A DNA stretch of 64,000 nt from Nonomuraea thailandensis (GTDB lineage: Bacteria; Actinomycetota; Actinomycetes; Streptosporangiales; Streptosporangiaceae): positions 3,555,501-3,619,500 of the forward strand of contig NZ_JAMZEB010000002.1 in assembly GCF_024172165.1 (NCBI RefSeq), read 5' to 3'. A program made the translations under genes and the position numbers. This document shows positions 26,803 through 35,250 of this stretch, one piece after another. The notes beneath the pieces are model-generated. The model saw only the letters and a program-made list of their open reading frames with translations. It had not been told where the DNA came from and did no database searches. How positions within the stretch are numbered: the stretch's first letter is position 1; each line of letters opens with the position of its first letter.

Positions 26803-28092
26803 TCACAGGAGGTAGCGCAGCCACAGGTACGGGGCGACGAGCACCACCGTGACCACGGTGACGACCAGGCCGTACTTGGTGAACTGCCAGAAGCTGATCG
26901 GCGTGCCGTTGCGGGCGGCGATGCCGAGCACCACCACGTTGGCCGCGGCGCCGACGGCGGTGGCGTTGCCGCCGAGGTCGGCGCCGAAGGCCAGCGCCCA
27001 CCACAGCACCTGCGCCGGCCCGTTCCCGCCCGCCTGGACCAGTTGCTCGACGATCGGGCTCATGGTGGCGACGTAGGGGATGTTGTCCACGACCGCGGAC
27101 AGAACGGCCGAGAGGCCGAGGACTCCCATCGTGGTCACCGCGAGCCGCCCGTCGGTGGCGGCGACCGCGGCCCGCGACAGCTCTTCGATGACGCCGGTCT
27201 CCACCAGGGCGCCGACCATGACGAACAACCCGGCGAAGAACACCAGCGTGGGCCACTCCACCTCGGCGATGGCCTGCTCGGTGGTCACCCGGGTGGCGGC
27301 CACCAGCACCCCCGCGCCCAGCAGCGCGACCACCGACGGCTCGTAGTGCAGCACCGGGTGCAGCACGAACGCGGCCAGCACCAGCGCGAGCACGGCCAGC
27401 GACTGCCACAGCAGCCTGCGGTCGGCGATGGCCTCGCGCTCGTTGAGCGTCATGACCTCGGCCGCCCGCTCGGGGTCGTACCGGAACGTCCGGCCGAACA
27501 GCAGGTAGCACAGGCCGACGAACACCGCCATCAGCACGATGACCATGGGCGCCATGTGGATGAGGAAGTCGTTGAAGCTCAGGCCGCCGCGGCTGGCGAT
27601 GATGATGTTCGGCGGGTCGCCGACGAGGGTGGCGGCGCCGCCGATGTTGGACGCCATGGCCTCGGCGATGAGGAACGGGATCGGGTTGACCGCGAGCCGT
27701 TCGCACACCAGGAACGTCACCGGCGCGATGAGCAGCACGGTGGTGACGTTGTCGAGCAGCGCCGAGGCGCCCGCGGTGATCAGTACCAGCAGCACCATCA
27801 GCCGGAACGGCCGCCCGCGGGCACGTTTGGCGGCCCAGATGGCCAGGAACTCGAACACGCCGGTCTGCTTCAGCACGCCGACGATGATCATCATGCCGAG
27901 CAGCAGGAAGATGACGTTCCAGTCGATGCCGGCGTGCTCGGAGAAGAACGCGGCCTCGGCGCCGGTGGCGTGGACGGCCAGCATGATGCCGGCGCCGCCG
28001 AGCGCCGCGGCCACGCGGTGGACCTTCTCGGTGGCGATCAGCGCGTACGCGGCCAGGAACACCGCCACGCTCACCCAGGACAGCACGCTCAC
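26803..28092 (-). CDS. SLC13/ArsB-type (NhaD-like) anion or sodium transporter
   Basis: 429 residues from a GTG at 28092, 10-12 membrane helices. The repeated hairpin motifs NIGGAATLVGDPPN and GGNATAVGAAANVVV, together with LDNVTTVLL and VDNIPYVATM, identify the ion-transporter superfamily with inverted repeats (ArsB, NhaD, CitM). Substrate (arsenite, organic acid or Na+/H+) cannot be decided from sequence. The GTG overlaps the stop of a 25-codon upstream frame. Confidence 0.88.
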   Translation of the reverse strand: MSVLSWVSVAVFLAAYALIATEKVHRVAAALGGAGIMLAVHATGAEAAFFSEHAGIDWNVIFLLLGMMIIVGVLKQTGVFEFLAIWAAKRARGRPFRLMVLLVLITAGASALLDNVTTVLLIAPVTFLVCERLAVNPIPFLIAEAMASNIGGAATLVGDPPNIIIASRGGLSFNDFLIHMAPMVIVLMAVFVGLCYLLFGRTFRYDPERAAEVMTLNEREAIADRRLLWQSLAVLALVLAAFVLHPVLHYEPSVVALLGAGVLVAATRVTTEQAIAEVEWPTLVFFAGLFVMVGALVETGVIEELSRAAVAATDGRLAVTTMGVLGLSAVLSAVVDNIPYVATMSPIVEQLVQAGGNGPAQVLWWALAFGADLGGNATAVGAAANVVVLGIAARNGTPISFWQFTKYGLVVTVVTVVLVAPYLWLRYLL

Positions 28093-28166
28093 GCCGCGAG
28101 CACCCGTGCGGCGTCGAGGGAGACGGCGGGGAAGTAGATCATCAGGTCAGGGGCGCGCACCGGCAC
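28089..28166 (-). CDS. Possible 25-residue leader peptide of SLC13 transporter
   Basis: A frame GTG 28166 to TGA 28089 encodes PDLMIYFPAVSLDAARVLAA at its end and overlaps the transporter GTG by GTGA. It lies wholly in the predicted 117-nt leader. Its own ribosome-binding site is poor. A role in translational coupling is conceivable. Confidence 0.3.
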   Translation of the reverse strand: MPVRAPDLMIYFPAVSLDAARVLAA

Positions 28167-28215
28167 ATCCTCGCATGGCAACGGAAGGGACTTGCCGACC
28201 AGACTTCCCGGCGCA

Positions 28216-28244
28216 CCTGTAGAGAACCTATCAAGCGCCGTCAA
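28216..28244 (-). promoter_or_regulatory. Promoter for SLC13 transporter gene
   Basis: On the minus strand, TTGACG (28244-28239) and TACAGG (28221-28216) are spaced by 17 bp, a good sigma-70-like match. Transcription would start near 28209, leaving a leader of about 117 nt. Confidence 0.5.
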
Positions 28245-28274
28245 GCCGGCATGGAACTTACTTTGTAAAGGGCG

Positions 28275-28472
28275 TCAGTTGATCAAGATCCGAAAATCGA
28301 CAAACAGCACGGGCTTCGCCCGTACGCTCTCCTGATGGTCGACCGCAGAGGCCGGGTCGGTGGCCCGCGACAGTGCCAGTTCCAGCATCGTGCGGGCGGC
28401 GGGCTCGTCGAACGCCCGGGCCGTCCCTCTCCTGTACCTGACGGCCCGGACGTCACGAACCGTTCGTGCGCG
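28275..28472 (-). other. Unassigned protein-like fragment downstream of the STAND gene
   Basis: The 489-bp stretch between the SLC13 and STAND-WD40 genes contains, on the minus strand, a 65-codon open frame with actinomycete codon bias (AFDEPAARTMLELALSRATD and ending VLFVDFRILIN) but no upstream start; two TGA codons precede it. It may be the tail of an eroded gene. No family recognised. Confidence 0.2.
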
Positions 28473-28581
28473 TCATCATGGAGGCACGGTAGCGGCTGTC
28501 TGCTGCCGAACGCCGACATTTGCCGTGCCGCTCTCCACCGTGACCACCACGATTCGCCGGCCTCGTGTCCCGCCTGCGGGG

Positions 28582-31500
28582 TCAGTGACACAGGGGCTGG
28601 TTCGGCCAGGACGGGACGTGTCTGTGCCATTCTTCGTCGGTGAGGTCGGCTCTGGTGGCGGTGCAGACGTGTGCGGCGGCGTGCTTCACGTCTGTGGTCC
28701 AGCGCAGGAGGTCGCCGGTCACGCCGCCGGTCAGCAGTCCGCCGGGGACGTAGGCGACGCCGGCCAGGCCGGTGCTCGCGGTGAAGGTCGCTGTGGCTGA
28801 GCGGCTTCGGAGGTCCCACAGGCGGACGGTCTTGTCCAGGCCCGTACTGGCCAGTTCGTGTCCGTCCGGGCTGAAGGCCACTTTGAGGACTTCGGCGGTG
28901 TGTCCGGTCAGGGCGGCGATCCGGGTGCGGCTTCCGGTGTCCCAGAGGCGGACGGTCTTGTCGTCGCCGACGGTGGCGAGTGTGGCGCCGTCCGGGCTGA
29001 ACGCGACGTCGCGTACCGCGCTGGTGTGGCCGGTCAGCGGGTCGCCGAGCGGGGTTCGGGTCGTCACGTCCCACAGCCGTACGGTGGTGTCGTTGGCGGC
29101 GGTGGCGAGGGTGCGTCCGTCGGGGCTGAAGGCGACGCCGGTGACCGAGTTGGTATGGCCGGCCAGTGGGGTGCCGAGCTGTTCGCGTGTGGCCGTGTCC
29201 CACAGCCGGACTGTGGTGTCCATGCCGGCGGTGGCGATCAGGGCTTCGTCGGGGCTGATCGCGACTCCGCGGATCCAGCCGGTGTGGCCGGTGAGCGGGG
29301 CGCCGAGTTGCTTGCGGCTGGTGGTGTCCCACAGGCGGAGCGTTCCGTCCCAGCTGCCGGTCACCAGGAGGTCGCCTCGCGGGCCGAAGGCCATCGCGCG
29401 GACCTCGGCGGTGTGCCCGGTGAGTGGGGGGCCGAGGGGCTGGTTGCCGGAGATTCCCCACAGGCGAACGGTGCGGTCGTCGGAGGCGGTGGCCGCGACG
29501 CCGCCGGGGCCGAGCGCGACGGCGTAGACCGCGTCGGTGTGCCCGGGCAGGAGGGTCGTCCGCAGCCGCCAGATCAGGAGGGAGCCGTCGGAGTCGCCGC
29601 CGCCGAGCGCCGAGCCGTCGGGGCTGAAGGAGATGTTGAAGACACTGCTCGTGGAGCCGGTGAGGGGGGTGCCGAGCGGCCGGCGGGTGGCGACGTCCCA
29701 CAGCCGGACGGTCTTGTCCCAGCCGCTGCTGGCGAGGATGCGGCCGTCGGGGCTGAAGGCCACGCCGTAGGTGACGTTGGTGTGCCCGTGCAGGGGGTCG
29801 CCTGCTGGTGTTCCGGTCGCGACGTTCCACAGCCGCACCGACTTGTCGCCGCTGGTCGATGCCAGGATGCGGCCGTCGGGGCTGAAGGCCACGCCGTTGG
29901 TGAGGCTGGTGTGCCCGGTCAGGGGGCGGCCGATCGGCCGGCGGGTGGTCAGGTTCCACAGCCGTACTGTTTTGTCGTTGCCGGAGCTGGCGATCGTGGA
30001 GCCGTCGGGGCTGATCGTGACCGCGGTGATGGGGCCGTCGTGCCCGGTGAGCGGCTTTCCGACGGCGAGCCGGGTGGCGGGGTTCCAGACCCGCAGCGTG
30101 CCGTCGGCGCCGGCGCTCACCACCAGGCGTCCGTCCGGGCTGAACGCGACACCGGTGACGACTCCTGTGTGGCCGGTGAGCGGCTCGCCGGCGGTTCGGC
30201 GTCCGGTGACGTCCCATAATCGCAGCGTCTGGTCGGTGGAGGCGGTCACGAGCATCGTCCCGTCCGGGCTGAACGCCGCGCCGTTCACCATGGCGGTGTG
30301 GCCGGTGAGCGGCGGGCCCAGCGGCTGGTGGGTCGAGGCGTTCCACATCCGGACGGTGCCCTTGTCCGATGCGGTCGCCATGAGGTGGCCGTCCGGGCTG
30401 AACGCCACGTCGCGGACCTCGCCGCTGTGGCCGGGGATCCTGGTGGGCAGCGTCACCGCCTGGGTGCTGATCAGGCTGTTGCGGGTGGCGGGGAGGTCGG
30501 GTGCGATCCGCCAGGAGGCCAGGCTGAGCTGGGCGGCGCGCAGCGGATCGACCTCGCGCAGCGCTGTCGCCTCGGCGACGAGCTGGCGGGCGACCGCCCC
30601 TCGGTGTGCCTCGCGGGCGTCGTTGCGCTGGATCACGGTGATCAGTGTCGCGGCGGCCAGCAGCGCCACGACCGCCGCGGTGACGACGCGGATCCGTGAG
30701 GCCCGGCGCTTGCGCGCGCGGATCTGCTTGTCCCGCAGCCGGATCGCCTCGTCGAGGAAGTCGCGTTCGCCGGCGTTGAGGGCCGTGGCGTGGTCCGGCA
30801 GCTCGGCCCACGCCGTCGCCTGGTCGAGCTGGGCGGCGCGGTAGAGCAGGTCGGGGTCGCGGTCCGCGGACTGCCAGAGCTGTGTGGCGTCGGTGAGCCG
30901 GCGGTGCAGCATCAGCCCGTCCCGGTCGTCGGTGAGCCAGCGCCGCAGGCGCGGCCAGGCGCGGATGAGCGCCTCGTGCGCGACCTCCACGCTGTCCTCG
31001 CCGATGACCACCAGCCGGGCCGCCGCCAGCCGGTTCAGCACGCCGGTCACGGTCGCCTGGTCGGCGATGGTGGCCAGCTCGGTGTGCGCGGCCCGGCGCC
31101 GGGTGTCCTCGGTGCCGTCGCCGAGGGCCGTCAACCGCAGGAACACCCGGCGAGCGGCGTCTTTCTGCGGGTCGTCGAAGCCGGCGTAGGTGCGCTCGGC
31201 GGTCTGTGCCAGTGCCCCGTGGGCGCCGCCGCAGGCGTGGTATCCGGTGAGGGTCAGCGTGGTGCCGCGGCGGCGGCGCCAGGTTTCGAGCAGGGCGTGG
31301 GACAGCAGCGGGAGGCCGCCGGGTTCGTCGGCGATGTCGGCCAGCAGTGTCGTGGTGAGGTCGCGCTCGATGGTCAGTCCGGCGCGCAGCGCGGGCTGGG
31401 TGATGGCCGACCGGAGCTCGGTCCTGGTCATCGGTGCGACGAGGACGTGGGTGTCCTGGCTGAGCACTTCTGCCAGGGCGGGATGTGTCGCGCAGTGGCC

Positions 31501-32343
31501 GTAGAAGTCGGCGCGGATCCCGAGTACGACGGTGGCCACCCGTTCCGCGCCGAGTGCCGCGTCCAGGAGCTCGTCGATGAAGGCGGTCCGCTCGGCGGGG
31601 TCGGGGCACAGGGTGAACAACTCTTCGAACTGGTCGACGACCAGCAGGACGCGCTTGTCGCCGCCGGGGTCGGCGAGCCGGAGGGTTCGATCGAGCCAGC
31701 CGTGTTCGCCGCGACCGTGTTCGCCGCGGCTGGGTTCGCCGCGGCTGGGTTCGTTGCGGGGTTCGCGCCCGCTCCAGTCGGCCACGGCGCAGGCCAGTTC
31801 CTGGATCGGGGACCGGGTGGGGGTCAGGAGGATCCACGACCACTCGTGCCCGGAGAACGCCGGGTGCGAGCGTGAGGCGGGCAGGAGCCCGGCGCGGATC
31901 AGCGAGGACTTCCCGCTGCCGGACGCGCCGAAGACGGCGACGACGGGCCTTCCGGTGACCTGGTGCACCACGTGCTCGACGAGCCGCTCCCGGCCGAAGT
32001 AGCGGTCGGCGTCCTGCGGCCCGTACGCGGCGAGCCCGGGGTAGGGCGCGGTGGTGTCGCCTCCGGCGTTGCTGCCCGTGAGCTCGGCCTCGGCTTCGCG
32101 CCAGCGTTTCTCCCACGCCGTACGGTCGCCGCCGCAGGCGGTGACATAGGCCAGTGTGACCGCCAGGCTCGGCAGGCGCTCGCCGCCCGCGGCCTCGGCC
32201 AGCGCTGTCATCGAGTAGTGGGCGGCCTTGGCCATCGTCCGGTAACTGGGCCGCCCGGCAGAGTCGCGCAGACCGCGGAGTTCGTGCGCGAGTCGCTGCA
32301 CCGGTCCAGCGGTCGGGTCCAGAGCCCGCTCAGGCCTGCCCAT
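28582..32343 (-). CDS. STAND NTPase with N-terminal HTH and 14 WD40 repeats
   Basis: 1253 residues. Residues 1-95: helix-turn-helix-like domain (SYRTMAKAAHYSMTALAEAA). Residues 100-450: nSTAND NTPase with PYPGLAAYGPQDADRYFGRE, Walker A GASGSGKSS (139-147) and Walker B VLLVVDQFEELF (232-243). A low-complexity loop NEPSRGEPSRGEHGRGEHG (197-215) is encoded by 15-bp tandem repeats. A membrane helix follows (IRVVTAAVVALLAAATLITV). The C-terminal 600 residues hold 14 WD40 units (GHT..V..VAFSPDG...D.TVRLWD), the last and the seventh degenerate, consistent with two seven-bladed propellers. Such proteins sense a ligand through the propellers and switch by nucleotide exchange; the target is unknown. 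Confidence 0.9.
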   Translation of the reverse strand: MGRPERALDPTAGPVQRLAHELRGLRDSAGRPSYRTMAKAAHYSMTALAEAAGGERLPSLAVTLAYVTACGGDRTAWEKRWREAEAELTGSNAGGDTTAPYPGLAAYGPQDADRYFGRERLVEHVVHQVTGRPVVAVFGASGSGKSSLIRAGLLPASRSHPAFSGHEWSWILLTPTRSPIQELACAVADWSGREPRNEPSRGEPSRGEHGRGEHGWLDRTLRLADPGGDKRVLLVVDQFEELFTLCPDPAERTAFIDELLDAALGAERVATVVLGIRADFYGHCATHPALAEVLSQDTHVLVAPMTRTELRSAITQPALRAGLTIERDLTTTLLADIADEPGGLPLLSHALLETWRRRRGTTLTLTGYHACGGAHGALAQTAERTYAGFDDPQKDAARRVFLRLTALGDGTEDTRRRAAHTELATIADQATVTGVLNRLAAARLVVIGEDSVEVAHEALIRAWPRLRRWLTDDRDGLMLHRRLTDATQLWQSADRDPDLLYRAAQLDQATAWAELPDHATALNAGERDFLDEAIRLRDKQIRARKRRASRIRVVTAAVVALLAAATLITVIQRNDAREAHRGAVARQLVAEATALREVDPLRAAQLSLASWRIAPDLPATRNSLISTQAVTLPTRIPGHSGEVRDVAFSPDGHLMATASDKGTVRMWNASTHQPLGPPLTGHTAMVNGAAFSPDGTMLVTASTDQTLRLWDVTGRRTAGEPLTGHTGVVTGVAFSPDGRLVVSAGADGTLRVWNPATRLAVGKPLTGHDGPITAVTISPDGSTIASSGNDKTVRLWNLTTRRPIGRPLTGHTSLTNGVAFSPDGRILASTSGDKSVRLWNVATGTPAGDPLHGHTNVTYGVAFSPDGRILASSGWDKTVRLWDVATRRPLGTPLTGSTSSVFNISFSPDGSALGGGDSDGSLLIWRLRTTLLPGHTDAVYAVALGPGGVAATASDDRTVRLWGISGNQPLGPPLTGHTAEVRAMAFGPRGDLLVTGSWDGTLRLWDTTSRKQLGAPLTGHTGWIRGVAISPDEALIATAGMDTTVRLWDTATREQLGTPLAGHTNSVTGVAFSPDGRTLATAANDTTVRLWDVTTRTPLGDPLTGHTSAVRDVAFSPDGATLATVGDDKTVRLWDTGSRTRIAALTGHTAEVLKVAFSPDGHELASTGLDKTVRLWDLRSRSATATFTASTGLAGVAYVPGGLLTGGVTGDLLRWTTDVKHAAAHVCTATRADLTDEEWHRHVPSWPNQPLCH

Positions 32344-32368
32344 GTCCGCCCTGCCTAGCTGTAGTTGT

Positions 32369-32398
32369 TTGTTCAGTGCTCGACCTGGGGCTGAACAA
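32369..32398. promoter_or_regulatory. 8-bp-arm inverted repeat upstream of STAND gene
   Basis: TTGTTCAG and CTGAACAA form a perfect inverted repeat with a 14-bp spacer, 26 bp upstream of the STAND start and 118 bp before the divergent secreted-repeat gene. It is placed well for an operator, perhaps for the STAND protein's own helix-turn-helix. Confidence 0.5.
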
Positions 32399-32515
32399 GT
32401 CGGGGCAAACCTAACATGCGGTAGACCGCTGACCCAGGGCGCAGGTCGGGGGGCGTGACGCCTTGTCTCGTGAACCCCTGGAGCGGCTCAGGCACCGGCA
32501 TTCGGAAGGGGAACC

Positions 32516-33790
32516 ATGGTGTTATCACGGCGATGGGCGATGTCAGCCGTCGCCATCATCGCAGCACCCGTCTTCATCAGCGCGTCTCCCGCGGTGGCGG
32601 AGGGCTCCGGCAGGGCGGACGGCCGGGTCGCGGCTCTGGGGGGATGCTCCGTTCCTCCCTGTGGCGAGCTGGTGAACAACTCCAGCGCTCTGATCGAGTA
32701 TCGCTGGAAGGACGACGACAACAGCAGCGTGTGGAACGTCGGCTACGTCTCGCCCAACGGCGGTCGCGCCGGCGGCTGGCCCGGGATCGACATCGATCAG
32801 TTCGTGGTGCCTTACCCGTGCACCGTCTACTTCACGGCCAGCGGGCTCAACGTGGGAGGCAACTATCTCTCCTCCTCACGGTCCCCGTTCACCAACAACG
32901 ACGTCATCAATCCGCTGTACATCTCCTTCGCCGACAACCAGACGGTCACCATCACCAGCCGCACCTGCCGTGACGTCGGAGACGACACCGGGCAGAATCC
33001 TCCCCAGCCGCCGAATCCTCCGGTGCCTCCGCCTCCGCCGCCGCCCCCGCCGCCGGCCAGGAATCCCGCGGACCTGAACGGTGACGGCAAGGCCGACCTG
33101 CTGGCGATCTACGACAGCGACGGAGGGCTCTACTGGTATCCGGGCAAGGGCGACGGGACGTTCTGGTCGGCCCGTTACTGGTCGCAGGCCGGGTTCAAGC
33201 TGATGGCGAAGGGCGACCTGAACGGCGACGGCAAGGCCGACCTGCTGGCGATCTATGAGGGCAGCAACGGGCTCTACTGGTACCCGGGCAAGGGCGACGG
33301 GACGTTCTGGTCGGCCCGCTACCTCGACCAGGCCGGCTTCCGCCACATGGAGCTGGCGGATCTCAACCAGGACGGCAAGCTCGACCTGCTCGCCATCTAT
33401 GAGGGCAGCGGCGGGATGCACTGGTATCCGGGCAAGGGCGACGGGACGTTCTGGTCGGCCCGCTACATCGACCAGGCCGGCTTCAAGAACATGGCGGTGG
33501 GCGACCTCAACAACGACGGCGCGGCCGATCTTCTCGCGGTCTACGACGGAAGCCATGGGATGCACTGGTATCCCGGCAAGGGCGACGGGACGTTCTGGTC
33601 CGCCCGCTACCTCGGGCAGGCGGGATTCCGCCACATGGAGCTGGCGGACCTCAACCAGGACGGTAAACGCGACCTGCTCGCCGTCTATGACGGGAGCGGC
33701 GGGATGTACTGGTATCCCGGCAAGGGGAACGGCGAGTTCTGGTCGGCCCGCTACATCGACCAGGCCGGGTTCAAGCTGATGGCTCTCTGA
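32516..33790 (+). CDS. Secreted protein with five FG-GAP/VCBS-like repeats
   Basis: 424 residues, ATG 32516 after GGAAGGGG. Signal peptide 1-28 (ends SPAVA). Residues 40-155 form a small Cys-containing beta domain (GGCSVPPCGELVNNSS) of unknown family. A Pro-rich linker with a run of ten Pro leads to five tandem 48-residue units beginning at 33070, 33214, 33358, 33502 and 33646, each with DLN.DGK.DLLA.Y, then WYPGKGDGTFWSARY. The D-x-D/N-x-D-G motif is a calcium-binding loop as in integrin-like FG-GAP propellers. Units are nearly identical in DNA, so the number may vary between strains. Divergent from the STAND gene; followed by a hairpin. Confidence 0.88.
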   Translation: MVLSRRWAMSAVAIIAAPVFISASPAVAEGSGRADGRVAALGGCSVPPCGELVNNSSALIEYRWKDDDNSSVWNVGYVSPNGGRAGGWPGIDIDQFVVPYPCTVYFTASGLNVGGNYLSSSRSPFTNNDVINPLYISFADNQTVTITSRTCRDVGDDTGQNPPQPPNPPVPPPPPPPPPPARNPADLNGDGKADLLAIYDSDGGLYWYPGKGDGTFWSARYWSQAGFKLMAKGDLNGDGKADLLAIYEGSNGLYWYPGKGDGTFWSARYLDQAGFRHMELADLNQDGKLDLLAIYEGSGGMHWYPGKGDGTFWSARYIDQAGFKNMAVGDLNNDGAADLLAVYDGSHGMHWYPGKGDGTFWSARYLGQAGFRHMELADLNQDGKRDLLAVYDGSGGMYWYPGKGNGEFWSARYIDQAGFKLMAL

Positions 33791-33803
33791 TTCACCGCAG
33801 GTC

Positions 33804-33835
33804 CGAGGCCCGTTCCGGTCCAGGGACGGGCCTCG
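33804..33835 (+). terminator. Terminator hairpin after the repeat protein
   Basis: Arms CGAGGCCCGT and ACGGGCCTCG pair perfectly around a 12-nt loop, 13 bp past the stop codon. It may also act for the convergent cupin operon ending at 33872. Confidence 0.75.
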
Positions 33836-33871
33836 CGGCATGACGGCGACGGCTGGTGATCCTGCCTGGCC

Positions 33872-34240
33872 TCAGTGGGTGGAAGGCCAGCGCGGCGGGG
33901 CCGGGGCCGCCTGTTCGAGCCCGGCCCAGTCGTCGCGTGCCGGGGCGAACGCTTCCACCACGACCGCGCCTTCCGGTCCTGCCTGGACCTCATGGGCGAC
34001 GTTCGCGAGGATGCGCCAGGAGCCGCCGGGCCCCAGGTCCCGGGTCTCCTGGCCGACCCGGAAGGTGAGCGTGCCGTGCAGGCACAGGCCGATCTGCTCG
34101 TTGACGTGGCGGTGTTCGGGGACCAGGCCGCCCGGGGGCAGCTCGACGACGGCCAGGGTGAGCTGCTCGCCGTGGATCACGCGGGCCAGGACGTCTTTCC
34201 AGACGCGGGTGGGCGGGATGGCGCTCAGGGTGGTCAGCAT
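33872..34240 (-). CDS. Cupin-domain protein
   Basis: 122 residues from ATG 34240, which overlaps the aminotransferase stop by 7 bp; a longer start at 34270 is less likely. Single beta-barrel cupin: PPGGLVPEHRHVNEQIGLCL carries the metal-binding H-x-H-x(3)-E, followed by GTLTFRVGQE and the second motif PGGSWRILANVAHEVQA with its His. Metal-dependent enzyme or small-molecule sensor. Coupling to the aminotransferase suggests it acts on a related amino-acid-derived compound. Confidence 0.85.
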   Translation of the reverse strand: MLTTLSAIPPTRVWKDVLARVIHGEQLTLAVVELPPGGLVPEHRHVNEQIGLCLHGTLTFRVGQETRDLGPGGSWRILANVAHEVQAGPEGAVVVEAFAPARDDWAGLEQAAPAPPRWPSTH

Positions 34241-35178
34241 CGGGCGGCTCCGTACACGGGTGTGGTCCATTCGGGGTGATCGGCCTCCTCGCGGCGGCTG
34301 ATCGCTTGCAGCAGGCGCTGTACGGCGAGCGTCGTCTCGCCCGGGTGCCCGTCACCGACGGGCCGTCCGTCCACCTCGACGACCGGGGTGACGAGCACGG
34401 CCGTCCCGCACAGCAGAGCCTCGTCGCAGGAGTAGAGCTCCGAGCGGTGCACGCGCCGTTCCTCGACGACGGCGCCGGTGTGTTCGCGCAGGAGACGCAT
34501 GACCTGGCTGCGCGTGATGCCGGCGAGGATGTCGTCCGTGGCGGCCGGGGTGGCCCAGCGCTCGCCGGTCCTGATCAGCACGTTGGAGGTGGTGGCCTCG
34601 GCCACGTAGCCGTCGCCGGTCAGCATGATCGCCTCGTCGAAGCCGTTGCGTAGCGCCTCGGTCTTGGCCAGCGCGGGCCCGGCGTAACTGCCGATCACCT
34701 TGGCCCGGTTGGGCACCGCGGCGTCGGCGGTCCTGCGCCAGGCGCTCACCGTGCAGCGCACGCCGCGCCGGTCGATGTAGTCGTCCGGCATGGGGGTCGC
34801 GGCCAGGTACAGGCGCGTGCCGCAGTCGTGCATCCGGACGGCCAGTTGCTCGCCCGCCTGCAGCAGGAGGGGGCGCACGTAGGCGTCGGCGCGCACCCCG
34901 TTGCGGCGCAGCAGTTCGGCGGTGAGATGGACGAGCTGGTCCGGGCCGTGGGGCGGCTCCAGCCCGAGTATGCGGGCCGAGCGCGCCATCCGCTCGTAGT
35001 GGGCGCGCGCCTGCAGCAGGTAGAGCTCCTGGTGATCGGGGTTCCAGCAGGCCCTGATGCCTTCGAAGGTGCCTGTGCCGTAGGAGACCGCGTTGGCCAG
35101 GACGCTGAGCCTGGACTCCTTCTCCGGTACGAACGCGTTTTCGGCGTAGACCTCGTCGTAGGGGGTTCCGAATCGCAT
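34234..35178 (-). CDS. Class IV PLP aminotransferase, branched-chain type
   Basis: 314 residues from ATG 35178. Fold-type IV features: YAENAFVPEKESRLSVLANAVSYGTG, phosphate-binding and Arg region FEGIRA, likely PLP lysine in RAKVIGSYAGPALAK, GFDEAIMLTGDGYVAEATTS with the conserved E-T-S/N segment, and GITRSQVMRLLRE. Closest by eye to IlvE-type branched-chain aminotransferases; D-amino-acid or ADC-lyase members share the fold. Translationally coupled to a cupin and divergent from a LysR gene, so it looks like a specialised copy rather than the housekeeping enzyme. Confidence 0.88.
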   Translation of the reverse strand: MRFGTPYDEVYAENAFVPEKESRLSVLANAVSYGTGTFEGIRACWNPDHQELYLLQARAHYERMARSARILGLEPPHGPDQLVHLTAELLRRNGVRADAYVRPLLLQAGEQLAVRMHDCGTRLYLAATPMPDDYIDRRGVRCTVSAWRRTADAAVPNRAKVIGSYAGPALAKTEALRNGFDEAIMLTGDGYVAEATTSNVLIRTGERWATPAATDDILAGITRSQVMRLLREHTGAVVEERRVHRSELYSCDEALLCGTAVLVTPVVEVDGRPVGDGHPGETTLAVQRLLQAISRREEADHPEWTTPVYGAARC

Positions 35179-35204
35179 GACGCCAGATTGAGGGGCTTGG
35201 TGCG

Positions 35205-35229
35205 TTAAGCACAATCGACAGCTTCTTAA
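35205..35229. promoter_or_regulatory. Candidate LysR operator between aminotransferase and lysR genes
   Basis: TTAAG and CTTAA face each other across 15 bp in the 72-bp divergent gap. The placement 22 bp before the LysR start and 27 bp before the aminotransferase start fits a LysR site controlling both directions. Confidence 0.5.
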
Positions 35230-35250
35230 GGAGGGGTTTAGCGTTTTCGC

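Noticed and set aside
33070..33787. CRISPR or mobile-element repeat
   Set aside because: 144-bp in-frame units encode a protein repeat with a calcium-loop motif.
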